Part shown: piece by piece, positions 8,616 through 15,434 of the stretch
Layout of the letters: every line of letters begins with the position of its first letter
Position numbering within the stretch: position 1 is the stretch's first letter
Assembly (NCBI GenBank): GCA_964354365.1
Contig: CAYGZM010000017.1
Span: forward strand, 1-40,741
Direction of reading: 5' to 3'
DNA: 40,741 nt
Source: CAYGZM01 sp964354365
GTDB lineage: Bacteria > Planctomycetota > Phycisphaerae > Sedimentisphaerales > Anaerobacaceae
The notes under the pieces: generated by a model
What the model saw: the letters and a program-made list of their open reading frames with translations, nothing else
Databases searched by the model: none
Told to the model about the DNA's origin: nothing
Made by a program: the position numbers and the translations under genes

Positions 8616-10052
8616 TCAGACTCCCCGGCCGGCTTGTGTCTGTTTTGACTCAAAATAGAACCGCTCATCCTTCATTCTATGAAAAAGATTGTAAGTGCAG
8701 GTGCAAATGAGGCGTCCCGGCTCGGCCGGCGTCTGGTCCGGACAAAGCATTGCCCGCGAACAGTCAAACGTGTCCTCATCCATTTGGGCGTGAATGTACA
8801 GTGTCCGCACGAATGATTCCCCGATGCGCTGGCGCTCAAAATCGTTCAGGGCCTTGCCCGCCGGATACAGTCTCTCCGCCATTTGGCGAAAGAGACCCAG
8901 GTGCTTTGTCCGGCCCCAGGCATAGAGCTGGTTAATCACATCCGTGAAAAACTCCTCTGACCCGGGACGAATAAGGTAAGAATCCCGGATAAGCCGTTGA
9001 ATCTTATCCCTCGGTGCAAATCTCGTCAAAGGGATAAGCTCATCGCCGTTCTTAAACATATAACAGATCAAGTAGCAGAGCGGATGGGCTGAGGGCTTTG
9101 TAACAAAATCATCCAGTTCCAGCATCCCGCCGGACTGTTCGCTTACCACCGCCGCCGCCTTGTCAACCGGAACATGCCGGGTGCGGGCAAACGTGCTTGC
9201 CCCCTGTCCGGAGTAGGTCATGGTTTGTATCGTCAGGCTCAGTATGTTGTCGTTGCGGCGCATCAGGTCGAGCATACCGGAGATTGCGTTTTCGTTGACA
9301 TCGCCGACCATAACGTTCAGCAGTGTCATTCTTACTCCGGCGCGGGTAAGGTTTTCAATCGCCTTTAGCTTTGTGTGAACAAGATCCACGCCGTTCAATC
9401 GCCGGCTGACCCGGCTGTCAAACGTATTGAACGAAAGAACGACACAGATCCCCAAATCCGCAAGCTGCTCGCAGAGGGGGTAGTTATCGGCCAGGATGAT
9501 GCCGTTGGAATTCATCGTGACCTGACCGATCCGGGGTCTGATGCAGACTCGAAGCAGGTCGGTCAGTTGCGGGTGCAGCGTGGGCTCGCCGCCGGTGATG
9601 TTGATCAGATCGAGAGGGCCGGATGATTCAATGAGCCAGTCCACGGTTTGCTTCATTTCGTCGATGGACTTGTAGTAATTGCGATCTTGGCGATTGTAGG
9701 TGAAGCAAATGGGGCACCGCAGATTGCAGGCATTGGTGATGGAGATGACCGGAAGCTGGCAGGGGGTGGCGTGCCAGGCGCACGGTCCGCAATCGTGCGG
9801 GCAGCCCAGCTTGGGCGGCTTTGCGCCAGGCAAAGGCGATTGGTCCGGCATTGCCTCAAGAACATTGGCGAGGTACCAGTTTTTGTCGGCAGCGATTAGA
9901 GCGGGCTTGTTTGTGCAGGACGGGCACAGACTTTCCTGCCATACCTGCCCGCCGCGGAAGAAGACCCGCGCAGGCACAATTTTGCGGCAGTTGCGGCACA
10001 TTCCGCGAACCGTTTTGAAGTACGTGTAATCTTTCTCTTTTAGTCTCGCCAT
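8616..10052 (-). CDS. Tes-like radical SAM protein A (operon gene 8)
   Basis: 478 residues with the same layout as its downstream neighbour. It has a full CxxC...CxxC pair (C19/C22 and C43/C46), GCPHDCGPC (C84, C88, C91), C98, and the SAM-cleaving cluster motif CNLRCPIC (C109, C113, C116). NITGGEPTLHPQL follows, and a C-terminal group of cysteines occurs around RAMLCPDQTP and LICTCTYNLFHR. In the archaeal Tes family such N- and C-terminal cysteines hold auxiliary iron centres. The two paralogues are clearly diverged, which suggests different substrates or steps rather than a recent duplication. It begins 20 bp after the stop of the hotdog gene at 10073. The alternative is a general radical SAM protein with auxiliary clusters; the C-terminal YNLFHR-type ending favours Tes. 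Confidence 0.82.
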   Translation of the reverse strand: MARLKEKDYTYFKTVRGMCRNCRKIVPARVFFRGGQVWQESLCPSCTNKPALIAADKNWYLANVLEAMPDQSPLPGAKPPKLGCPHDCGPCAWHATPCQLPVISITNACNLRCPICFTYNRQDRNYYKSIDEMKQTVDWLIESSGPLDLINITGGEPTLHPQLTDLLRVCIRPRIGQVTMNSNGIILADNYPLCEQLADLGICVVLSFNTFDSRVSRRLNGVDLVHTKLKAIENLTRAGVRMTLLNVMVGDVNENAISGMLDLMRRNDNILSLTIQTMTYSGQGASTFARTRHVPVDKAAAVVSEQSGGMLELDDFVTKPSAHPLCYLICYMFKNGDELIPLTRFAPRDKIQRLIRDSYLIRPGSEEFFTDVINQLYAWGRTKHLGLFRQMAERLYPAGKALNDFERQRIGESFVRTLYIHAQMDEDTFDCSRAMLCPDQTPAEPGRLICTCTYNLFHRMKDERFYFESKQTQAGRGV

Positions 10053-10072
10053 TGTCGTGACTTTACCGTCCC

Positions 10073-10522
10073 TTATTCGTTTGGCCTGTAAATCTGAGAG
10101 AACAACACACGCAGGTCGTCGGGGTCATAGTAGTCCGCCAGCTCGACGGGTACCGCCAGGCAGCTTTTTCCGACGGCTATCAATTTTTGGCCTGCGCAAG
10201 CTTTGCCATCGAACAGAATCCCGTCACTGCGATAGCTTCGGACCTCTGCCTCCATAAGAAGACTCTGGCCGGGCCGGAGAGGTTCCAAAAAACGCACCTC
10301 GTTTGTTCTGATCAGCAGACCCATTTGAGAGAAATCCGACGAGAGCATTATCAGCCAGTTGCCCAGTTGAAACAGTGCCTCCATTATCAACGTCTCCGGC
10401 AGGTGCGGCTCATCCGCCATCGCTGATTTCAACTCGTACTCTTCGAAAGAGAGCGCCTTGATACCGCGGATGCTCTTCTCTGCCTGGAAATCAATGATTC
10501 TATCGACCATTCGGAATTTCAT
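10073..10522 (-). CDS. FabZ-like hotdog protein lacking the catalytic histidine (operon gene 7)
   Basis: 149 residues, a hotdog-fold protein that aligns without gaps to the operon's own FabZ (14665-15135) from the first residue through the central helix. The FabZ histidine (H34 in the first-gene protein) is replaced by alanine (A34), and the DHFPRRP loop is altered to AMADEPH. The helix glutamate (E48, in LIMEALFQL) is kept. FabZ enzymes dehydrate 3-hydroxyacyl-ACP using this His and Glu or Asp pair, so classical dehydratase activity is doubtful. It may be a structural partner of the active FabZ, an isomerase, or a binding protein for the chain. The start overlaps the stop of the ketoreductase gene by one base (TGATG). 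Confidence 0.82.
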   Translation of the reverse strand: MKFRMVDRIIDFQAEKSIRGIKALSFEEYELKSAMADEPHLPETLIMEALFQLGNWLIMLSSDFSQMGLLIRTNEVRFLEPLRPGQSLLMEAEVRSYRSDGILFDGKACAGQKLIAVGKSCLAVPVELADYYDPDDLRVLFSQIYRPNE

Positions 10523-11256
10523 CAGATGCCCCCATCAACAGAAATAGACTGGGCGTTAATGTAGCTGCTGCGGTCACTCGCGAGAAACGCGACGACTTCG
10601 GCCACTTCCTCGGGCCGGCCCGCGCGGGAGAGGGCACAGTAACTCTTGTACTGCTCCTGCTGCTTTGGCGGAACGTTCGTGCTGACTCCCTCCGTCAGCA
10701 TGCCCGGTGCGACGGCGTTGACGCGGATGTTGTATCGGCCCAGCTCCCTCGCCAAGGCGAAAGTGAAGCCTGTCACGGCGCTCTTGGCCGCGGCATAATG
10801 CACGGGCACCTCCAACATTCGCATACCTGCCAGCGAGCCTATGTTTATGATATTGCCGGCTCTCCGCCGGATCATACCCCGTGCAAAGGCCTTGGTCACA
10901 AGGAACATACCCTTGACATTAACATCCATAACGACGTCCCAGTCCTTTTCGTCAATCATCGCAAAAGGCAGGACGTTGGTAGTACCGGCATTGTTCACGA
11001 GTATCTCGACTGGACCGACCTGTTGTTCGATTGTAACGGCAAGCTCGCAGGCCGCTTTTGCGTCCAGGACGTCCAGGGGATATGACCGCACATTGAAACC
11101 CGCAGCAGCGGTTTCCCGGTCAAGCTGCTGGGCCTTCTCCACGCCCGTTTTGTACGAGTACGCCACTCGGGCGCCATGGCGGGCGAAGGTTCTAACGATT
11201 GCGCGTCCGACCGCTCCGCTGCCCCCCGTGACAAAAGCCACCTTATTCTTGAGCAT
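10522..11256 (-). CDS. 3-oxoacyl-ACP reductase, FabG-like SDR (operon gene 6)
   Basis: 244 residues, the usual length for FabG. The nucleotide-binding motif TGGSGAVG is at 10-17 and NNAG at 88-91. The catalytic set is Ser141 (IINIGSLAG), Tyr154 and Lys158 (YAAAKS), and the C-terminus is the usual SSYINAQSISVDGGI. The reaction is NADPH-dependent reduction of 3-oxoacyl-ACP to 3-hydroxyacyl-ACP in the cytoplasm. The start at 11256 lies inside the 3' end of the ACP gene (14-bp overlap), so the two are coupled. Placement between ACP and dehydratase-type genes supports an ACP substrate. General SDR activity on another substrate is the alternative. Confidence 0.9.
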   Translation of the reverse strand: MLKNKVAFVTGGSGAVGRAIVRTFARHGARVAYSYKTGVEKAQQLDRETAAAGFNVRSYPLDVLDAKAACELAVTIEQQVGPVEILVNNAGTTNVLPFAMIDEKDWDVVMDVNVKGMFLVTKAFARGMIRRRAGNIINIGSLAGMRMLEVPVHYAAAKSAVTGFTFALARELGRYNIRVNAVAPGMLTEGVSTNVPPKQQEQYKSYCALSRAGRPEEVAEVVAFLASDRSSYINAQSISVDGGI

Positions 11257-11662
11257 TTCTCACCTCCTGGCCGGTTCCGGCGAGCTTGCGCTGTATAAGA
11301 TGTACGAGCACCGCAACATTCAAAACGCTTGGCAGCTCGATTTTCTTCAATCCCGGCTGCAAGTATTTATCGGGCACTTCAGGCAGCGCTTTCCTTAGTT
11401 CTTCCAGCGCCTCGGCCGTTAGATAACCATCCTTTTCAAAAGCGCCTCCCGGAATCCGTTGCGCAGCTTCTCGCTCGAATTCGTTTCCTTCAAGAGTGAC
11501 GCCGAATGTCTCTTCAATAAGAAAGCTCAGATCCAGCAGGTCTATGGATTCAGCGCCCAGGTCGTGCATCAAAAGGCTGTCCATCTCTATTTGGTCTTTC
11601 CGCAGACCGGTGACCTCACGGATTAGCGGCCTGAGTTTTTCAAACACTTGCTTTTCTGTCAT
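11243..11662 (-). CDS. Long acyl carrier protein (operon gene 5)
   Basis: 139 residues, against about 80 for ordinary ACP. The phosphopantetheine site is clear: HDLGAESIDLLDL, with Ser39 as the attachment residue. Helix I (VFEKLRPLIREVTG) and the region after the site (FLIEETFGVTLEG) look normal. A segment of about 50 residues rich in Glu, Leu and Pro (about 60-112) then separates it from a helix IV-like end (SVLNVAVLVHLIQRKL). The extension may recognise dedicated partners and keep this carrier separate from housekeeping fatty acid synthesis; this is inference. It begins six bases after the nitroreductase stop. No phosphopantetheinyl transferase is seen in the window, so one must be encoded elsewhere. 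Confidence 0.88.
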   Translation of the reverse strand: MTEKQVFEKLRPLIREVTGLRKDQIEMDSLLMHDLGAESIDLLDLSFLIEETFGVTLEGNEFEREAAQRIPGGAFEKDGYLTAEALEELRKALPEVPDKYLQPGLKKIELPSVLNVAVLVHLIQRKLAGTGQEVRNAQE

Positions 11663-11668
11663 TTTCGT

Positions 11669-12280
11669 TCACCTGTATTCAAGAATATGTTCAAGTCTTT
11701 TTCTTCTCGGGGCATCCGGCACGTTCTCGGGGCAGCCGACGGCAATGAGACACGTCGGCTCGAAACCGGGGGGAATATCATCCAATGATTTCCAGATATC
11801 TCCAGCCAGCAGGGGAGCGGTCATGACGCACGCTCCCAGTCCCATTGCATGAGCGGCCAGCAGGAGATTCTGAACAGCCATTGCCGTACTTAATGCTTCA
11901 CCGGAGGCAAGCTCGCCGGTGGCGAAGGCCAGCAATGACTTTCCCACCGCTGGACTTTTTTTGTGGAGGGCAAGGATTACAATGGGAGATTGGTCGAATG
12001 CTCCTGCAAAATGGATTAGCTCGTCATCGCGGGAGGCGGCGAGCTTGTGAGCGTTCTTGATAGATCTCTGGATGGATTTACGCGCTTGCTCCGCCAGTGT
12101 GCGTATCCGCCGGCGATCTTCAAAGACTATGAATTTCCATCCCTGACGGTTATGGCTCGAAGGCGCCCAGCGCGCCGCTTCGATTAAACACTCGATCTGG
12201 ACGCGGGACGGCACATCTTCGGTAAATCGGCGAATCGACCGGCGTGATTTAAGCAGCTCAAGCAGACTCTCGAAGTCCAT
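11669..12280 (-). CDS. Nitroreductase-family FMN oxidoreductase (operon gene 4)
   Basis: 203 residues, normal for the family. The N-terminal FMN-binding signature is SRRSIRRFTED, and AARWAPSSHNRQGWKF follows at the usual distance. The central AVQNLLLAAHAMGLGACVM and the end segment CLIAVGCPEN are also typical. Members reduce nitro, quinone or enone groups with NAD(P)H, or catalyse flavin-dependent dehydrogenation. In this operon it is the only flavoprotein, and no FabI/FabK/FabV-type enoyl reductase is visible. It is therefore a candidate for double-bond reduction or for an oxidation of the chain, which is inference only. The start overlaps the stop of the active ketosynthase gene by one base (TAATG). 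Confidence 0.86.
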   Translation of the reverse strand: MDFESLLELLKSRRSIRRFTEDVPSRVQIECLIEAARWAPSSHNRQGWKFIVFEDRRRIRTLAEQARKSIQRSIKNAHKLAASRDDELIHFAGAFDQSPIVILALHKKSPAVGKSLLAFATGELASGEALSTAMAVQNLLLAAHAMGLGACVMTAPLLAGDIWKSLDDIPPGFEPTCLIAVGCPENVPDAPRRKRLEHILEYR

Positions 12281-13536
12281 TAGCAGTATCTCCTCAAGAT
12301 CAGTGTGGCGTTTTGGCCCCCGAAACCGAAGGAGTTGGATAGAACAGTGTCGCCCTCAAAGTCTCTGGCGCCGTCCGCAACGTAGTCCAGGTCGCATTCA
12401 TCGTCGGGGTTTTTGAGATTGATTGTAGGCGGAACCGTACCGCGCCGGAGAGTTAATGCCGCAACGACCGCCTCGACTGCTCCGCTGGCTGCGATCATGT
12501 GGCCGGTCATTGACTTAACGGCGTGGACCGGAATGTCATACGCACGTGGGCCGAGCGATTCCTTTATGGCCGCAGTCTCAACGATATCGTTCTTGATAGT
12601 GCCCGTCCCGTGGGCATTTACACAATCAATGTCACCCGCTTTGAGCCGTGCGGTCGCCATTGCCTTGTTCATGCTCTGGACCGCTCCTTGACCGGTGTTG
12701 TCCGGGTCCGAGACTCTGTAGGCGTCCAGTGAGCTGCCGTAGCCGATTAGCTCTGCGTAGATATTTGCCTTTCGGGCCAGCGCATGGTCCAGGGTCTCAA
12801 GGGTGACAAAGGCGGATCCTTCACTTAGAACGGCGCCCTTGCGTGACGCATCGAACGGCCGGCATGCCTGCTGCGGTTTGTCGTTTTCATCGGACAATAC
12901 CCGCAGGAGACTGAAACCGCCCAGCCCGAGAGGATTAAGCATGCTGTCCGTTGCGCCAGCCAATGCGACGTCCGCCAGTCCCTCGCACAGCATTTGCCAT
13001 GCTTCGCCGATTACCTGGGCGCCGGCGGCGCACGCCGAACAGTTTGTGTATCTGCCGGCCAAAAATCCGTAGCGGTCGCCGAGTATCCTGCCTGCATAAT
13101 CGAGTGGAGTTTGTAACGGCTGATCCGTCTGCTCATTAATGGCGGAGCTCACGATTGAATAACCGAGATCCGGCGAATCGGCATAAGGCGTCAAATCTTC
13201 CAGACAGAATACCTCCAGTCCGACGCCGACATGCAAAAGCGCTTGGTGCAGATGACCATCCGACAGTCCGGCGTCGGCTATCGCTTCCTGAGCTGCGGCA
13301 AGCGCAAAAAAGACTTTGCGGTCCCGGCAATCCATACAGCAGGGAAAATCTCTTGTCACGGATTCGAGCCGGAGATCTTTGACCTCTCCTCCAATTCGAA
13401 TCGGAAATGTTGACACATCAAACAGGGTTATTGGCGCAATCCCAGAGTTTCCGGAAGTGAGATTCGCCCAAAAAACGTCAACGCCGCTTCCAACCGGAGT
13501 CACCGCACCAACACCTGTTATCACTACTCGCGGCAT
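12280..13536 (-). CDS. Beta-ketoacyl-ACP synthase II-type, active ketosynthase (operon gene 3)
   Basis: 418 residues from the ATG at 13536 (MPRVVITGVG). This start has GGAGG four bases upstream and matches the normal N-terminus; an in-frame ATG 16 codons earlier would add residues foreign to the family. The condensing triad is intact: Cys169 in NCSACAAG, His309 in NAHGTGT and His346 in KSMTGHMIAASG. The C-terminal NSFGFGGQNATLILRR is typical of FabF. It condenses malonyl-ACP with the growing acyl-ACP. The first codons overlap the end of the Cys-less ketosynthase gene by 13 bp, so the two are almost certainly made together and probably form a heterodimer like the KS-alpha/KS-beta pair of type II polyketide systems. 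Confidence 0.93.
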   Translation of the reverse strand: MPRVVITGVGAVTPVGSGVDVFWANLTSGNSGIAPITLFDVSTFPIRIGGEVKDLRLESVTRDFPCCMDCRDRKVFFALAAAQEAIADAGLSDGHLHQALLHVGVGLEVFCLEDLTPYADSPDLGYSIVSSAINEQTDQPLQTPLDYAGRILGDRYGFLAGRYTNCSACAAGAQVIGEAWQMLCEGLADVALAGATDSMLNPLGLGGFSLLRVLSDENDKPQQACRPFDASRKGAVLSEGSAFVTLETLDHALARKANIYAELIGYGSSLDAYRVSDPDNTGQGAVQSMNKAMATARLKAGDIDCVNAHGTGTIKNDIVETAAIKESLGPRAYDIPVHAVKSMTGHMIAASGAVEAVVAALTLRRGTVPPTINLKNPDDECDLDYVADGARDFEGDTVLSNSFGFGGQNATLILRRYC

Positions 13537-14663
13537 GGGGCCTCCAGTACAAATGAAGCTTGCTCGCTTCCAAATCCGAAGCAATCAGCCGCAACGGGCT
13601 GACCGTTTTCTTTTCTGCCGACGAGTTCGGCAGCCAGGGCTATCTGGACGGGCGCGGCGGCCGCAAAAAGATTCCCCAGGTGCAATTTGGGTCTAAGGAA
13701 GTCCTTTACGTCAAGGTCTGCGTATTCAAACGCTTGCTTTTCATCTTCTTCAATTCCAATATCTCCGTCGCCGGCGGCGATGACCGTCGCTTTACCGCTG
13801 ATCTTGAGCCCGGATATTACAGACGACAAAGTGTGCTTCAAATCATGATTACCACAGACTGAACGCATTACATAATCGGCAATTCTCGCGTAAGGACGTT
13901 TTCCTCTTGCGGCTGCCTTTTCTTCATCCTCCAGCACCAGAAATGCGGCGCCTTCTCCGGGTACGCAGCCTTTCCCATAACGTTTCCACGATTCGAATGC
14001 GCCCAGTTGCTGTAAATTGATGAGCGAAAGCTCCCGAGTCTTGACGTCACAACCGCCCACAAGCGCACACGGCGTCTCACCACGCTTGATTGCGCGAATG
14101 CCCGCTGCCACCGCCTGGGCGCCCTGGCCTTCCCAAGGGGTGTACACGGAGTTTTGGCCTCTAATGTTCTCAAAGATTGATACAAAGCAAATCGGCATGT
14201 TGGCAAGGATTCTAAATGACAGAACGGGTCGGACACGCTTTAGAGCCACCTGCCCAAAACGATGAAGATCCAGTGACCCATCGCTGGCTGCGGCGTATTT
14301 GATTATTCTGGACATTTCCTCGACCGACATGCTGGAGACGCCGGTCGAGCCATAAAGAGCGACGTGTTCGGATGGGTAAGTTTCATCGGTCTTGATGCAG
14401 GCATCCTGCATGGCAAAATGGGCCGCGACGACCGCCATTTGTGCATCACGGTTCATCAGACGAAGCGTCTTGTTATCCGGGAAATACTTTTCGGGGTCAA
14501 ACTCGCGGACCGGGGCGTAAAGAGGGCACGCCAGCGAGCCCGAATCAAACGGTATATTCACAGCCGCCTCCTCACCTTGGGCCATGCGATCCAGGACTTC
14601 GCCCGCACTTTGCCCAAGAGGGGTCACCAGCCCGATACCGGTAACGACAACGCTCCTTGCCAC
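13524..14663 (-). CDS. Cys-less ketosynthase, chain-length-factor-like (operon gene 2)
   Basis: 379 residues with the thiolase/ketosynthase fold (start SVVVTGIGLVTPLG, end DCFGFGSEQASFVLE). All three catalytic residues are replaced: Glu178 stands where the active Cys should be (YTPWEGQGAQA), the first His becomes Ala297 (VIAAGDGD), and the second His becomes Asn331 (KLHLGN). This is the pattern of a KS-beta or chain-length factor, where Cys is usually replaced by Gln in polyketide systems. It probably lacks condensing activity, pairs with the next gene product and sets chain length; it may also decarboxylate malonyl-ACP. It begins two bases after the end of the FabZ gene and overlaps the active ketosynthase gene. 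It is shorter than a full KS by about 35 residues. Confidence 0.88.
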   Translation of the reverse strand: MARSVVVTGIGLVTPLGQSAGEVLDRMAQGEEAAVNIPFDSGSLACPLYAPVREFDPEKYFPDNKTLRLMNRDAQMAVVAAHFAMQDACIKTDETYPSEHVALYGSTGVSSMSVEEMSRIIKYAAASDGSLDLHRFGQVALKRVRPVLSFRILANMPICFVSIFENIRGQNSVYTPWEGQGAQAVAAGIRAIKRGETPCALVGGCDVKTRELSLINLQQLGAFESWKRYGKGCVPGEGAAFLVLEDEEKAAARGKRPYARIADYVMRSVCGNHDLKHTLSSVISGLKISGKATVIAAGDGDIGIEEDEKQAFEYADLDVKDFLRPKLHLGNLFAAAAPVQIALAAELVGRKENGQPVAADCFGFGSEQASFVLEAPCRE

Positions 14664-14664
14664 A

Positions 14665-15135
14665 TTAACCCTCCCGGTCTTGCGTCGAAGACATCCACAG
14701 CTTCATCAGAGCCGCCCGTTTGGCTTCGAGCATCGGATCATCGATATATTTGAAGGCAAAGACCATACCCGTGGTGGCAACAACCTGGCCGTTGCGTGAA
14801 GCCTGGGCCGTCACTTTGGCGCCGTTTGTATTGACGGAAACGACCCGGGTCGCGTAGATAAGAGAGTCACCGGGGCGGATCGGCTCGCGAAACTTCGTTC
14901 GCTCGAGGACGGTCAGGATAGCCTTGGCGTCTCGGTCGTATTTCTCCTTGAGGGTCGCTTCCAATAACAGCCCCGAGAGCTGGGCCATTCCTTCGATGAT
15001 CAGCACCCCCGGCATGACCGGGCGGCGAGGAAAGTGGTCATCGAAGAAATCCTCACTCAGGGCAACGTTCTTGGTTGCCTCCGCAGCGGTCCCGACCTGC
15101 CACTTGTTAATCCTGTCAATTAGAAAGAATCGCAT
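14665..15135 (-). CDS. fabZ: 3-hydroxyacyl-ACP dehydratase, FabZ-type (operon gene 1)
   Basis: 156 residues, normal for FabZ. The active-site loop and helix DDHFPRRPVMPGVLIIEGMA carries His34 and Glu48 in the expected places, and FREPIRPGDSLIY is the usual strand. It dehydrates 3-hydroxyacyl-ACP to the 2-enoyl-ACP. It is the promoter-proximal gene of the operon. Its own Shine-Dalgarno is weak (CAGAGA upstream of the ATG at 15135). The gene symbol refers to the family; this copy is probably dedicated to the operon's pathway and not to housekeeping fatty acid synthesis. Confidence 0.9.
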   Translation of the reverse strand: MRFFLIDRINKWQVGTAAEATKNVALSEDFFDDHFPRRPVMPGVLIIEGMAQLSGLLLEATLKEKYDRDAKAILTVLERTKFREPIRPGDSLIYATRVVSVNTNGAKVTAQASRNGQVVATTGMVFAFKYIDDPMLEAKRAALMKLWMSSTQDREG

Positions 15136-15188
15136 TGTTTTTTCTCTGCCTGGCGAAATATACCCGGGCCTATCAGGCTTGCACAGTA

Positions 15189-15217
15189 AATTTAATCCGA
15201 CAAGGCCCTTTATTCAA
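15189..15217 (-). promoter_or_regulatory. Candidate promoter of the 11-gene operon
   Basis: On the minus strand, TTGAAT (15217-15212) and TAAATT (15194-15189) are spaced by 17 bp, about 55 bp upstream of the first ATG. The hexamers are only moderately close to consensus. It is the best candidate I see in the 300-bp gap between the operon and the metallophosphoesterase gene; the rest of that gap has no recognisable gene. Confidence 0.35.
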
Positions 15218-15434
15218 CAAGTTTCTTCAACTGGTGCAGGCCGATAGTGAATGACTCGTCGCCGGCACAACAAGACCCATTGGGAAATTTCGTCAGGATG
15301 ACAGGACCGGACCGCACTGCCGGCCTTGAGAATCCGTGGGTCTGCAACGTATCGACTGAAGGCTGTCAATGTGAGGCTGTACACAACCTCATGCAGAACA
15401 CCACAAATCATCATTTCGCCGTGTCAACTCTTGC

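Noticed and set aside
15136..15434. Possible 63-codon frame (15247-15438) between the operon and the metallophosphoesterase
   Set aside because: No Shine-Dalgarno, no motif, and it ends inside the neighbouring gene's 3' end; the stretch is better explained as a control region.
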